Numbered from the stretch's first letter, positions 19,060 through 31,699 are shown. The stretch: 64,000 nt of DNA from Macrotis lagotis (GCF_037893015.1 NC_133666.1:563669468-563733467), one strand, 5' to 3'. Made by a program: numbers and translations. The notes: generated from the letters alone by a model not told the origin.

Positions 19060-20490
19060 CTTTTCCACTACGAGTTTAGTTGTACCCAGTCAACAGAAAA
19101 TTCACCCAGGCTCTGAATGACTTGACAGAATAAATCAAACAAGATCTGTTTTTCCATCCATTTCCTTCCTCGTCTAATAATGCTGACAAACTATTGACAA
19201 AACTGATTGAAAAACCATGACAGACTGATAGGAATATAAAAGACAGCATGGTGGGTAATTACCTATGTCTGTGATGTACAGTTACTTTAAAAAGAATAGC
19301 TGACACATTTCTAATTCTCATAATGACTCTCATTTACTCTCTCAGATGAAAACAACTGGGGAAATTTAGAGCTTTAGGCCTGCCCTTTTCCCCTTTCCTG
19401 ATAACAGTGAGTAGTACAATTATAGTCAAATTCTTTTGATTACCATGAGAAGATTCGATAGGAAGAAATTTTAAGCATTCAAACACAGAGATGCTTAATG
19501 CATGGTATAAGATTTTTAGCATTCCTACATGGAATATAAATAAATCTCAGAGTATTCTGTGCCCATTGCTTATACTTACTCTATTGGGTAGACTATGAGA
19601 ATAAGGATGGGTAGGCGGGTAAAGGTGGTGAGGCCAATATATTCAGAGATTTGTCAAAAGCTTAGCTCAGGATCAGATTAATTCCAATTTTATGTAACAG
19701 TTTCTTGGAATAATTAGCTCATTTAATATAATGTTTCCAAAAGTTCACATGGATCCCTCTTCTGTGTCTTTAGGGAGTTTATGTTAGATGAAAAGTTATG
19801 AGTTTAATTATAATTGTTCCCAGTCCCCAGTTAGGAAGATTCCTGAACAGAGGTAGAACACTAAATTTACATTTAAAAATATCTCTACTTTATCCCTGAA
19901 TTTTTTCTATTTGAGGCAAAATTCAATTTATTGGAAACATTTGATTAACAAATCAGTGTATTTATGGATAGACATGACCCGTTTCTTGAGATCTCTACTT
20001 TAAGGGAGAAATCCTTTTTCTACAAATTTATCATCAAAGAACCAAATCTCTAGGATAACACTGTGCATGTCTTATTCACATTTGATTCTGTCTGATTGAC
20101 AATCAAAAAGTGTTCTTTTCTAACAAAAGATATTACTTTTAAGTGTGTGGTAGAACCCCACCCTTATGTTTGGAAGAATTGGGTTTTTTTGGTTTGTTTC
20201 TTTTTTTTTTTTGGCTATTCTCTTCCAAAATATTCAAACTTTGAGAAGTTTGTTATATGATTCTCAGAACTATATATCCAGTCCTAGTCTCTCTTTCCCT
20301 TGAGCTCAAATTCCTATTGTGAGTTTCAGACTGGATATACCATATGCATATTCAATCCAACATTTTCAAGACTAAACTTTTTATCTCTTTCTAAAATCCA
20401 CCCCTCTTCCAAACTGACTTGTTTCTGTTGACTGCATGGTCATTTTCTAGTGACCCAGATTAACAACCCTAGCCTTATCCTGTACTCTTT
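19060..20490. other. Intergenic DNA with no recognised feature
   Basis: About 1.1-2.5 kb upstream of the ABRA start. No repeat family was recognised except simple T-runs near 20190-20215. Upstream regulatory elements of ABRA could lie here, but none is identified. Confidence 0.45.
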
Positions 20491-20735
20491 ACTTTCAAGA
20501 GTGGTGGACCTGGGAGTCAGGAAGAACCAAGTTCAAATCCTGCCTCAACATTTATTTATTATCTGGGCAAATCATAAATTCTCTCAGCCTCAGTTCCCTT
20601 GATTGTAAAATAGGATGAATAATATTCACAGGGTTGTTGCAAGGATCACATGAGATAAAATAGACAAAGTGCCTTGCAAGCCTTAAAGGACTATAAATCC
20701 TATTAATTGCTGTTATTATTATTATTATTAAGTAA
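20491..20735 (+). mobile_element. MIR-type CORE-SINE
   Basis: Reads gtggacctgggagtcaggaag...gcctcagttcccttgattgtaaaatagg...gccttgcaagccttaaaggactataaatcc and ends in (att)n. Confidence 0.75.
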
Positions 20736-21214
20736 TCATATTTCTCCAACATCTTTTACATCCTTCTTCTTCTCTCCATTCATATGGTTACCATCTTTGT
20801 TCAGGTTCCCATCAACTAGTGCCATAGACTCTTAATTGATTTCTCTTCTTCAAATCCTTCCTGTCTCCATTTCGTCCTCCACACAGATATCAAAATGATT
20901 TTCCTAAAATATAGAACTGACCATGTTATTTTCCTAATTAGTAGACTTCAGTGGATTCTTCTTATTTATGGGACTGAACACAAATTCTTTCACTGGGCAT
21001 TTATTTTAGGTCTTGGTTCCAACCTACCTTTTCAGTGTTATCATCCATTTATAATTATTATAATTGTGTGATTATTATATGGTCTGAAAAGCATGTGATT
21101 ATATCACAATTTTATCATATAATATATCTTTTGATATTAATAATAACACAACTAGCATTTACATGATATATTATAATTTTGTTGTTTTATTTTGTCATAT
21201 TATTTATTTATTTG

Positions 21215-21470
21215 ATCGCTAGGTGATACAGTAGGTCTGGAAGTCCTAGAAATTCAGGAAGACCAGAGTTCAGATTTGACCTTAGACACTAAGCAAAGCC
21301 TTTTACTTTTTGCCTGCTTCATTTTCCTCAATTTTAAAATAAGAGTGACAGTAAATATACCTACCTCCTGGATTCAATGTGAGAATCAAATGAAAATGTT
21401 CATTAAAGTGCTTTGAAAACCTTAAAGCAGTATATAAATGCTAATTATCATTGTTGTTATCATTATTACT
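21215..21470 (+). mobile_element. MIR-type CORE-SINE inside L2
   Basis: The head (gctaggtgatacagtaggtctgg) leads to cctacctcctggattcaatgtgag and taaagtgctttgaaaaccttaaagcagtatataaatgctaa. Confidence 0.75.
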
Positions 21471-21874
21471 ATTTCTTCCTTTCAAACACTCTATGGTCCA
21501 GCCAGATTACCCTTTTTGCTATTCCTCATATTACCTCTTTAGTTTTCCTGTCTTGCCATAGTTTGTACCCTATGACTGGGATGTACTTTTTTTTTATCCT
21601 TATCTCTTAGCACTCTTGTATCCTTCAAAACTCAATTCAAAAGTCACCTTTTATATGTTTTAAATTTAGTACTACTAGCTACTAATGCTTTAAATTTTTT
21701 TTGGTGTACAACTTATATTTGGGCTTTTTTCTCCCAAAAGAACATAAGTTTCTTGAACTCAGGTTCTTTAAATTTTGGTTTTTGTATTTCAACATCCAAC
21801 ACAGTAACTAGTACATAGCAGATGTTTGATAATTGACTGACTGTTTTTTAGTATACTCTACCTCCTTGTTACTT

Positions 21875-21875
<1 letters not shown>

Positions 21876-21906
<31 letters not shown>
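21876..21906. repeat. (AT)n microsatellite
   Basis: About 15 AT units in the L2 tail region. Confidence 0.95.
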
Positions 21907-22059
21907 TCTCGTATTTGTGAATAGATTGTTTCCTTTTAATAGAATATTAAAAACTCCGTGAGAACAAAGACTATTTTTTCCTCTGTTTGTCTTCCTAAGA
22001 TATAACACAGTGCCTACTTAGTAAATTTTTTTTGTTGAATTGAACTAATTGAAAAGTTA

Positions 22060-22630
22060 CTTATTCTGTACATAGAAGGAAGTGGTGATGAGGATAGCAA
22101 AGTGTTAATTGTACATTTCCAGAAGCAACACATTCTGCTGGCATGGGTCTATGGTTGTCAACAGATGGTCTTGGCAGTAGATACTAAAATGACTCTGACA
22201 TTCTTCAGTGTCTTTTCCCAGTACTCAGGATAATTTTCAAAGCAGCCGAGATTGTGGGGAGGACCCAGTGTAGAGTCCCTTGGGATTGACTAGGGAATCC
22301 CAGAGTAACAAGGTTAGGGAAGGTCACACTGCTGCAGAGCTGGGGCCTGAAGCCAAGGGCTATTGGAAGAAGTAAGAGAATAGTCAGATAAGATCCTGGA
22401 TAGATGGAAATCAAAGGCAACTTTGGGAATGGGAAAAAAACAAGACTGCTGGGAGGGTGAATTGTGAATAGTAGGAAGACTGAACTTGAATCCAAGTCTA
22501 GAGTTGGTTTTGTGGGTGGGAGTTGGGGTGAGATTGAGGGATAATAAACATTAGGAGGGACCTGCATGGCAGGCAATTTGCTTAGTCATTCTTTGACATT
22601 TCTTTTTAACATATTCTACCTTCACCCTTT
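22060..22630. other. Intergenic DNA with no recognised feature
   Basis: A 123-codon minus-strand frame (22576-22205) starts with no Kozak support and has a low-complexity hydrophobic translation. No protein family was recognised and I regard it as a chance frame. Confidence 0.5.
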
Positions 22631-22636
22631 GCTTAA

Positions 22637-22921
22637 TGTTTGTCCTTCATTTTTGAAGAAGACCACAATATCAGGGAGGTGATGCCATGACAAGCATATA
22701 AACTGGATTTGAGGGAGGGATGCTATGTTAAGTCACTAACCTCATTTTCTCCTCCAGAGACATCTGGGTCCAGTGGCCAGATATGAATCAGGATGACTGG
22801 AGATGACCCTGGTTGCTAGGTAATTAGGGTTAAGTAACTTGCCCAAGAAGTCAGAGGCTGGATTTGAACTCACATCCTCCTGATTTCAAGGCCAGTACTC
22901 TATCCACTGCACCATCATCCC
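22637..22921 (-). mobile_element. RTE-tailed SINE, near full-length
   Basis: The plus strand starts with the inverted tail (tttgtccttcatttttgaagaagaccacaatatcagggaggtg). It runs through the body (gtccagtggccagatatgaatcaggatgac) to the inverted tRNA-like head ending tatccactgcaccatcatccc. Confidence 0.9.
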
Positions 22922-22964
22922 TTGAATAGTTCTCTAAAGGCCTACAAGGCAGAAATAAAGCCAT

Positions 22965-23235
22965 TTAATTTATTTGATAAGCATTTATTAAATGTTTACT
23001 ATTTTCAAAACACTATTCTAGGTACTGTGAGGTATAGAGAAGTGGAGTGTAGCAGAGAGAGTATGTTTGAGGACTCAGGAAGAACTGGTTTCTTCTTTAG
23101 ATACCAACTAGCAGCCCCTCAGGACTACAATGTACTCATCTGTAAATTGAGGGGATTGGATTCAGTGACCTCTAAAGTCCCTTCTGCTTCTGGATCTGTG
23201 TCGTTAATAAGTAAAATTGATAATCACTGTTCTTA
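22965..23235. mobile_element. Inverted L2 tail followed by a THER/MIR SINE core
   Basis: The sequence gataagcatttattaaatgtttac...cactattctaggtactg is the reverse complement of the L2 terminus. The following gaggggattggattcagtgacctctaaagtcccttctgc is a plus-strand SINE core. Confidence 0.6.
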
Positions 23236-23592
23236 AGAAACTCAGCTCTTTTGTAACTTAGCAACATTGATCAATCAAAATTATTAATATGGCAGTGTCA
23301 TCTGAAAGTCTATACAGCAGCCCACAGCTGTAGTCCTCCAATACAACTCAATATTTTAAATTATTTTTCTAATGGATAGAAATGTCTTTTCTTTCCTTTC
23401 TACCTCCAACCTATTTGAAAAAAAGGTCAATAAATGTCCAGTAATAATAGGCGAAGTCAAGCAAAACAAATTTCATATATACGTACCTATATGGATATAT
23501 ATACGCATGATTTGTATAAATACATATATACATACTATATATATGCTGCACTAGTTGTATAGTATAGCTTATACACATTCTCTCTTCTCTTC

Positions 23593-23595
<3 letters not shown>

Positions 23596-23638
<43 letters not shown>
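23596..23638. repeat. (CA)n microsatellite
   Basis: About 21 perfect CA units. The two long minus-strand frames across it (repeated Cys-Val) are artefacts of the repeat. Confidence 0.98.
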
Positions 23639-23645
<7 letters not shown>

Positions 23646-23819
23646 ATACCAATGCAGGAATTTGTATTTTTGCATATAAACAATCTTTATGCCCATAAAC
23701 AATTTATATGGTATTTGTTTCATTTTGGGTCCTAAATCCATCATATTTCTATCAACGTGTTTTGTCATCTCTCTCTTGGGATCTCTTGGGATGGTCATTG
23801 ATTAGAATAGAACAATAAC

Positions 23820-24140
23820 AAAGGGATCAGGAAAGTTTTCTGGTAGGTGGGAAGGACTCAAGGTGAGCCTGAAAGAAAGCACAAGATGATTAAGAGGCAA
23901 AGGTGAGGAGAAGTCTGTGCTAAGGTAAAGAGGTAGGAGCCAGAAGGTTAAATTCTCAGAACACTCAGTAGGTCAGTTTGGCAGAGCATAGAATACACAA
24001 AGGGGAATATGAAATGTGAACTAAACTTGTTGAAAGAGGAAGTAACCAGATTGTATAGTCTCTTAACTGCTAAGCTGAGAAGTTTGTATGTAATTCTTGC
24101 AGCAGTAGGGAAATTTAAAATTGAAGCACTTTAGTCATAT
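23820..24140 (+). mobile_element. Old dispersed mammalian repeat, class not assigned
   Basis: A purine-rich sequence with the same order of phrases as 25060-25290 and 53300-54380 (for example aggaagtaaccagattgtatagtc and agcagtagggaaatttaaaattgaagcac). I recognise it as a widespread old repeat but cannot name the family. Confidence 0.45.
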
Positions 24141-24144
24141 TTCA

Positions 24145-24470
24145 GTTAGTATTGATGGTCCTTCTAGTTCCTCAATCTTTTTATCTTCGGGACTTTCATC
24201 TTACTCCACTTTAATCAGCCATAAACTTAACAACCCCTGGAACCTTGTGACCACTCAAAATCATTCTGCCTCTAAGATCACTAACTTGGAGCTCCCCTCT
24301 CCAATCCCAGTCTCCTCTTATTTAAACATTCTCTCCCTTTTCCCATATTCTGCTATACTTGTTTTTCATCCGTACAACTTCTGGTTTCACACCTTTTTTC
24401 CTATTTTCTTAGTCTTATCAGTTCCCTCTTGGCTTTAATTATCAACTGACATGTCTTATAAAAATAGGCT
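24145..24470 (+). mobile_element. L2-like pyrimidine-rich LINE fragment
   Basis: Reads aacttggagctcccctctccaatcccagtctcctc and similar C/T-rich sequence. A 105-codon frame is a by-product. Confidence 0.4.
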
Positions 24471-24474
24471 GCTT

Positions 24475-24662
24475 CCTTCTACTTCTTCTTTGCACTATCT
24501 TTTTTACCCCCTCTTCTTTCTCCTTCTTGGTCCTACTCTCTTCTTTTTTTTATTCTTTTCCTCTTCTTCCTCATCCCTGTTTTTCCTCTTTTTTTCCCTC
24601 TTCCTTATCATCACCATCATCATCATCACCATCTCCATCACCACCACTACCATAATCATCAT
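24475..24662. repeat. CT-rich tract and (CAT)n-like microsatellite
   Basis: A polypyrimidine stretch (24475-24605) is followed by interrupted CAT/CAC trinucleotides (24606-24662). Confidence 0.85.
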
Positions 24663-24904
24663 AATCTCCTTTGCTTCAATTTCATTCCAGGGTTATTTAG
24701 AGACATTAGCTAGAGTCACACAACTGTAACAACTTTTCTATACAGAACTTTTGTAGACCCTTCTTAGTGATTCTGGTCAATTCATTTTGTTTTCTTTGGT
24801 TCTTTCCCCATACCCATTGTTACAAATCTTTGCCACTACTCAGATCCCAAACCCTAACTTTTACCCCTTCATTCTTTGCAGATATCCAGTCTCCAAATTT
24901 GACT

Positions 24905-25320
24905 GAAAATTCAATTCAATCCACCTATTCAAACATTTATTAAACACTTACTGCAAGTAGACAATGTCCTGGCTATTGAAGATGCAAAGAAAAAAGTAGC
25001 AATGCAGTCCTTTCCCTCTATGCTTTTACATTCTGGGAATGAGGAGGGTGGGGGAACCTTGGCTACAGATAAGTAAGTACAAGACTCTTGGAGGAGGGAA
25101 AGAACATTGACAACTGAGAGGTTAAGCAAAGGCTTTGTAAAGAAGATAGCAACTAAATGAGCTTTGAAATCATAAGAGATGGGCGTAAAGAGCATGTACT
25201 CAAAGAAGATGGGATAGCCTGTGCAAAACAGGGCAATAGGAGATGAAACTCAAAGTTTGAAGAGTAAATAGTAAGCCATTGGAATATAGAGTTTATTAGT
25301 GAAGTAGTATTGCAGAAATC
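24905..25320. mobile_element. Inverted L2 tail joined to an old purine-rich dispersed repeat
   Basis: attcaaacatttattaaacacttactgc is the inverted L2 terminus. It is followed by the 'ttacattctgggaatgagg...gatgggatagcctgtgcaaa' sequence that is also seen, in degraded form, near 51150 and 53160. Confidence 0.5.
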
Positions 25321-25502
25321 AAAAGAATCTTGATAGTTCTAAGTGACCTAATTCCTTCTATAACTTCACCAAAAAGTGGTTCTTGAGGTAGCATTTGGAC
25401 AGCTCTTAAATTTTACAGTGTTATTCTTAATGTACCATCAGTTACAATAGCTTTACCTATTGAGACTACAGAAATTCCTACTGTCTCTTCAAAAAACTTT
25501 GG

Positions 25503-25527
25503 AATCTTAGATGCTAGCAGTTTAACT
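25503..25527 (+). repeat. 25-bp local direct repeat, copy 1
   Basis: Matches 26558-26582 at 24 of 25 positions (core gatgctagcagtttaact). The surrounding sequence does not match. Confidence 0.8.
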
Positions 25528-26090
25528 TCCTTCTATAAGGAGTTTATGAGAGACTGGCAGTTTAAATTCTAGGGAGTATATTAAGGATAAAAGCTGAAGA
25601 ACATGAGAAAAACTATATGAGGTAGTGAAAAAAAGTATAAAGAAAACTTCTTTCCTGATTGCAGCAGTTTCTTGGGAAAAACTTTATTAAACTGAATTCC
25701 TTAGGAAGATTGAAGAGTTTGAACTGCTGTTCTGAAAAGTTACATATCATGACTTTGGAGAAAGGCTATTAGAGGACAGAAAAAAAATTCCTGAGAGGGC
25801 TGAGTTTAAATTTGATACTCATAAAAAAATAAGAAGAGTATCTTTGAGAGACTTTGGCTGCTCTTCAAAGAAGTTGAATAGTGCGTCTACTTTTGAAGAG
25901 TGAAGAGAAGTCAAGATTAAAATAATATGTAGAGATGACTGTAGCAATGCTCATTCTCACAGTTAAAGTAATGTAAATAAACTCTGTGTTACTTATTATC
26001 TTATTAATAAACTACATGTCCATATGTATATATCTAGTAATTGTGGTATTTAAACCGAAGAGATTAAGGAGTTTGATACATAAATATACA
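25528..26090. other. Intergenic DNA with no recognised feature
   Basis: AT-rich; no repeat family or coding similarity was seen. Confidence 0.45.
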
Positions 26091-26097
26091 TTTGTAT

Positions 26098-26104
<7 letters not shown>

Positions 26105-26142
<38 letters not shown>
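26105..26142. repeat. (AT)n microsatellite
   Basis: About 18 AT units. Confidence 0.97.
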
Positions 26143-26144
<2 letters not shown>

Positions 26145-26557
26145 ATTTTATGAGAGAGGCAAATGAGCAAATATTTGTGGGAAAAGAGATTTCTCCAACT
26201 CATTAAACAAATGGTACTTAATATCTTAGGATAGAAACTCAAAATTAACCAATTAATTATTAATAATAAGTTTTTATTTTTCATAATTTAAGAAGACATC
26301 CAAATATACTCCTGGGGTTCCATAGAACTTGGACTGATAGCAATGAATGCAGTGACATTTTAACAGTATAGGCTTAGGGGTGACCATCAGATGTAGGAAA
26401 CATGGAAACATAAGGATGATCAATTCCTAAAACTTTATTGTACTTAAAATCTCCATATTTTCTCATTCTACCCTCTTCAGTTAAGCAGAACATGTCTAAT
26501 TTTCCTTCCACAATAATTCTTCAAACACCTTAAATGCTGAATATTTTGAATTACCAA

Positions 26558-26582
26558 AATCTTGGATGCTAGCAGTTTAACT
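26558..26582 (+). repeat. 25-bp local direct repeat, copy 2
   Basis: Partner of 25503-25527. This copy ends directly before an AT-rich microsatellite. Confidence 0.8.
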
Positions 26583-26589
26583 ATATCAT

Positions 26590-26590
26590 G

Positions 26591-26622
<32 letters not shown>

Positions 26623-26630
26623 TATATACA
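26590..26630. repeat. (TA)n/(CA)n microsatellite
   Basis: TA repeats interrupted by a short CA run, starting just after copy 2 of the 25-bp repeat. Confidence 0.93.
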
Positions 26631-26857
26631 TCCTATATCTCCTATATCTCCTCTTCTCCATATCATCAGTTCCTTCAACGTATCCTTCTAAGGAATGATC
26701 AGGAAATTTTTCATGATTTGAAAATTTTGGGGGGAGATGTATATTGAAGAAGAAGAAACTAAAAGCAAGGAGATTAATTACTAAGGTTTTGTGGAGGAAA
26801 TAATGAATTCCATTTTGAGATGGAATACAGGATAAATATGTAGACATGAATAACATA

Positions 26858-27088
26858 GCTAAATGGTGGATGGAGTGCTGCACCAGGGGTCAGAAAGTCT
26901 TATCTTTCTGAGTTCAAATCTGGCATCAAATCATTACTATGTGACCCTGAACAAACTTAACTCTGTTTTCTCATCTGTAAAATGAGTTAGAGAAAAATGA
27001 TAAACCATTCCAGTATCTTTGCCAAGAAAAACCCAAATGGGGTCACAAAGAGTTAGATTCAACTGAAAAATGACTGCACAACAAAAAT
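26858..27088 (+). mobile_element. MAR1-like SINE
   Basis: Reads agctaaatggtggatggagtgctg...tctcatctgtaaaatgagttagag...tttgccaagaaaaacccaaatggggtcacaaagag and ends ctgaaaaatgactgcacaac. Confidence 0.9.
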
Positions 27089-28379
27089 ATCAAAATGAAT
27101 CATTTACATATAGATGATAATTATACCCATGAGCCTTAATGGACTCACCAATTGAGAAAAAATAGAGGGAGAAGAGAAGACATACTGGGAAAAAACCTTG
27201 AAACAGCTTTGGTTAGGATGTGAGAGGAAGAGATTATTTTCAGCAAAGAGAATTGAAGAGTAGTGAGAATATAATAGGAACATCTGCAGAAAGTTCTGTC
27301 ATGAATTTAGGAGGAAACATGTAAAAAGTATATGAAGGGTTCAGGTTAACTGAAAAAAAAATCATCAGATGTCCCAAATAATATATGATTATTTTGTTTG
27401 GATAAAGGAGTTTTAATCAAATAGAGGGAGGATACCAGACTGTAAGACGATGAGAAGTGAATGACAATAAAAAAAAGTGGAGGCATTGAGAATGGGTTGC
27501 TTTTTTTCCCCAGAAATTTAGTTGTGAAAGGAAGGAGAGATAGAACGACAATATCAATGGATGGCAGTGACAAGAAAGATTTTTAAGGACTGGAGAAACC
27601 TGGACATGTTTGTAGGTAATATTAAAAATGCTATTAGATCTTTAAAAAAGATGGCAGAGGAGGGGGAGAGGTAAGAGAGCAGAGTAGAGGTGATTGAAAA
27701 GATGAGTTCCCAGAGGAAAAAGGAGGGGATAGGATCAAATTTCCCAATAGAGTTAAGGGCATTTCATCCCTAGAGGTCAGAATAAAAGAAGGAAAAATAA
27801 GATAACGTCAAGGACTTTTTTGAGGTGAGAAGTAAGGTTGAAGAGGGAATCCACAACAAATGACTTCAGTTTTCTTGAAAAAATTGGAAGTGAGAAAATG
27901 AGAAACTCTTATGAGTATTAGGTTGGAATTTAAGCAGTTTGAGTAGAAGTGGAGAAAATGGTTGATGGAGGGTTTGGCAAATTATGAAGTGAGATAGTAC
28001 AGCAAGGGATTCAGAGTTAGATGTTTTGAGAGTAGTTAAATTGATGAACTATATGTGGATCAAAATTATTTAGGTAAGAAAGTGTCAGAACAAGAAGGGT
28101 TGAATTTGAAAGGGACAAGAACTGAAAGGTGCCATGAAGATAAAGGAGAGAGGAAAATAGGAGGATAATTTAAAAATGTGGTTATCATAGAGGTAGTACA
28201 ATTGTGGTGAAATCTATATGATCTAAATGATGAAAACAATCACTATGTGTGGTTGACATATAGTGAAGATGGAGTTAAAAGCAACCTTGGGACTTTTATT
28301 CTGCCTCATAACTAACCCCCCCACACACATATATTATCTTCCCCAATTAAGAATGCGAACTTTGTATCTCCATTCTTAA
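27089..28379. other. Long purine-rich stretch, probably very old repeat DNA
   Basis: The plus strand is strongly enriched in A and G over more than 1 kb (27150-28220), with repeated gaggaa/agagg phrases like those of the old dispersed repeat at 53300-54380. No coding capacity. The class is not assigned. Confidence 0.4.
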
Positions 28380-28382
28380 GTA

Positions 28383-28500
28383 GTAAGTCAATAAACTAGT
28401 ATTTATTTATTAAGTGCCTAAAATGTTCTAGGGTAAAAGATAGTCAATATTTTCAAGGAACTTACATTGTAAACATTCAGTAATGCTTATTTCATTCAAT
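28383..28500 (-). mobile_element. Inverted L2 tail fragment
   Basis: gtatttatttattaagtgcctaaaatgttctagg is an inverted L2 terminus. It is followed by ttcaaggaacttacattgtaa. Confidence 0.5.
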
Positions 28501-28869
28501 TGTTCAATTCATTCTTTCATTCCTCTATTGATGAACTGGTAGCTCTGGGTATTTGAAGGTATATCAACATGAAATACTGATAACTTCAAGTATGAGGGTA
28601 TTGGCTAGTGTGGAAAGAAATACTGTGAGCCAAGTACTGAGCTACTTGAGAAAAAAATTACCTAGAAACCCAAAGACTGAGATATGAAGCATCTGGAAAG
28701 GGTGACATGGACAGAGAAGTGAACCTAAAAAAGACAAGAAGTAACAAGATGATGGTGGCATGGTAATGTTTCAGAAGTAGCAAGAAGTATGTCTAATCAT
28801 CCTACTGGCCCAAGTGGGGCAAGAGGGCAATAAGAAAAAGAAGCAACCAAAACTGCAGAGGATAATTGA

Positions 28870-30420
28870 TTATATAAAATTTTAAAATTTTTGCATAGAA
28901 ACTTCAATGAAGTACATTTCACGCATTATACCAAAATAAGGTCAAAATGGGTACAGGATTTAGACATAAAGCGACACCATAGATAAATTAATAGACCAAG
29001 AAATACTCTATCAGTTCTATGGAAAAGGGATAAATTTATGACCAAACAAGAATTAGAGCACATTATAAATTGCAATGAATGACTAGATTAAATTAACAAC
29101 TTTTTGCACTAATAAAATCAATGCTGCCAAAGTTAGAAGGAAAGCAGAAAGTTGGGAAACTATCTTCACAACTAGTAGTTCTGATAAAGGTCTTATTCCT
29201 AAAACATATAGAGAATTGCTTCAAATTTATAAGGTCATAAGTCATTCCTCAATTGATAAATGGTCAAAGGATATGGACAGTTTTCAAATGAAGTAATTAA
29301 AAATATATATATAATCATATGAAAAAATGCTCCAAATCATTTTGATTAGAGAAATGCAAATTAAAACAACAATGAGGTATCATCTTACACCTATCAGATT
29401 GGCCAGGATGAGAAAAAGGGAAAATGATCAATGTAGGAGTTATGGGAGGATTGGGACATTGATGCATTGCTAGTGTAGTTGTAAATGGATCCAAAGTTTC
29501 TGGAGAGGAATATGGAACTATACCCAAAAAGAAATAAAACTGTTCATACCCTTTGACCCAGCAATTCCAATTCTAGGTCTATGTCCAGAAGAAATTATAA
29601 AAAAAGGGGAAAGTCCTACATGTTCCAAAATATTCAAAGCGGCTCTTTTCATAGTGGCAAAGAATTGGAAATTGAGGAGTTGTCCATCAATTGGGGAATG
29701 GCTAAACAGGTTATGGTACATAAATACTATGGAATACTATTATTCTATCAGAAACCATATATCATCAGACTCTAGAGAAGCATGGAATGACTTATGAGAT
29801 CTGATGCTGAGTGAAGGGAGTAGAACCAAGAGAATAATGCACATATTAACAACAGCATTGTGAGATGAGCAGGCTTGATGGAAGCAGCTCCTCTCAGCAG
29901 TCCAGAGATCTAGGACAACTGTATTAGACCAGATATGAACAATGTTATTATCCCCATCCAGAGGAAGAAAAACAAAACAAAACACACACACATACTCACC
30001 CCTTCAGAATCAGATGAACACTTTATAAAAATTATGTCTTGCATATCTCTTTCCTTAATCCTAATTCCTCACACTAAAATTAAAATCTGTAAACATGTCT
30101 ATCAAAAGTAAGTATGAGGGGCAGCTAGGTGGTGCAGTAGATAGAGCACTGGTCCTGGAGTCAGAAGGTCCTGAATTCAAATGTGGCCTCAGACACTTAA
30201 TTACCTAGCTGTGTGGCCTTGGGCAAGCCACTTAACCCCATTTGCCTTGCAAAAACCTAAAAAAACCAACCAAGCAAAAATAATTACTAATGCCAACCTG
30301 ACTGTTCACCACTGAGGGGAGGGAGGTGGGGAGGGAGGGCAGAAGGAAATTTTGTAACTTAAAAATATACATGTGCATATGAGTGAAAATAAATAAAATT
30401 TTAAAAATCCAGTAAGGTCA
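28870..30420 (+). mobile_element. L1 ORF2 3' end and 3' UTR (5'-truncated), with a nested SINE
   Basis: Plus-strand sequence corresponds to the C-terminal part of L1 ORF2. The segment corresponding to the cysteine-rich end (cctatcagattggcc...gcattgctagtgtag), ctttgacccagcaattcc, caattggggaatggctaaac and ctatggaatactattattc are all readable. Stops and frameshifts abolish the frame. The 3' UTR ends in gaaaataaataaaattttaaaaa. A WSINE1-like element at 30117-30275 is nested in the 3' UTR. Confidence 0.9.
30117..30275 (+). mobile_element. WSINE1-like SINE nested in L1
   Basis: Full length, from gaggggcagctaggtggtgcag to gcaaaaacctaaaaaaacc. No clear target duplication was found, but the L1 3' UTR resumes after it (atgccaacctgactgttc), as in the second L1. 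Confidence 0.9.
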
Positions 30421-31190
30421 TATGAAAAGATAATTAACTGGGAAAAGATCTTAACAAGTTTCTCTGATTAAAGTCTCATTTTAAGATACAGAATTTGACA
30501 TACAACTGACGTCTTTAGACATCTTCCATTTCATTAACGGTCTATGGATATGAGCAGATGGTTCTTAAGAGAAGAAATTCAGGAGGGTATAATACATATA
30601 AAAGTCAGAGGAGGATAAGGACTGGTTTGAGAATGAATGCAGATAGATGAGGATGAAAGAATGGAGTGTGGAAGTAAGCAAAAGGGTGAGAAGGCATCTC
30701 TGAATTACAGATGCCTGGAAAGGCACGACACTCTCATTGGCTGCTAGGTGAACTCTTGCCTTATTATCTTAGATTTCAACTTTCTATTAGCCATTTTTCC
30801 TTTATTCTTTCCAATCCAGAGATGATTATACTTGGCAAAAAATAACAAATCAAGACCTAAATAATTCTGCCTCCTTTCAACTTTTCATTATTATCACTCA
30901 GTACAAATCAAACAACCTTCTAGCATTCTTTTTTATTATTCTTAACTAGTCCACTCATTCTGTGCTTTAGTATTCCTGACACAATTTTTATAGGATTATA
31001 TTATGCTTTGGGGATAAACTGGAAAAGAATAAAAGAATGTAGCTATTTTGATTTGCCAGGTCCCATCTACCCATACATGTGGTACCTACCAGTGAGCAGA
31101 GATTTCTGCCATTTTATACAATCTTAAGCATGCTATCCTAATAGCCAATAGAACCCAAGGACATAAATGGGGTAGGACCACAGGTTGAGC
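30421..31190. other. Intergenic DNA with no recognised feature
   Basis: No repeat family or coding similarity was recognised. Confidence 0.45.
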
Positions 31191-31195
31191 AGTCT

Positions 31196-31400
31196 TTTTT
31201 CATGAGTAACAATTATGTAGTAGATAAGGCACTGTGTTTGAAGACCTAGGTTCAAAGCCCACCTCAGATACTCACTAATTGTGTGATCTTATGAAAGTTG
31301 TTTAACCTCTTTCTATTCCTCAATTCTATCATTAGGGATAGAAAGAAAGGGATTAGATTTGATGGTCTTTTAGTTCTAACTCTATGACTCTTTGATTCTG
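31196..31400 (+). mobile_element. MIR/THER-type SINE
   Basis: Reads gtagtagataaggcactgtg...aagacctaggttcaaagcccacctcagatac...gggattagatttgatggtcttttagttctaactctatgac. Confidence 0.7.
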
Positions 31401-31699
31401 AGTCCTTGGGAAGAATGAAAGTGGGAAATGTAGGTTTGATAGAGGGTACTGTGTGTATCTTGTTTATTAATTCTACTCAGAAGACACATATGGGATTTCA
31501 AAAAAAAGCATCCTTAGGCATACCTGAGGACTGTTCTGAGGACACTTTTCATCAATGGCTAACAATATACAGGAATATGACTATTTCAAGTATTTTTCTG
31601 CATGCATGAGGTACAAATCAGAATGAATAAAATTTTCAGTTTGATTGGGGTTCATTTTAATCATATCATCTGTTTTGATTAATTTTTGTTGATTGTGAA

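Larger units (their letters stand above)
20740..22055 (+). mobile_element. L2 LINE 3' end, interrupted by a SINE
   Basis: Contains the L2 blocks gattttcctaaaatatagaactgaccatg, ggtcttggttccaacctaccttttcag and, beyond the SINE, ccctatgactgggatgtac, cttcaaaactcaattcaaaagtcacc, and the tail agcacttagcac-type sequence ending ttgttgaattgaactaa. Confidence 0.75.

Noticed and set aside
22205..22576. 123-codon minus frame as a gene
   Set aside because: Low-complexity Pro/Leu/Ser translation without a recognised domain; most likely a chance frame.
23411..23798. Cys-Val repeat proteins on the minus strand
   Set aside because: They are translations of a CA microsatellite.
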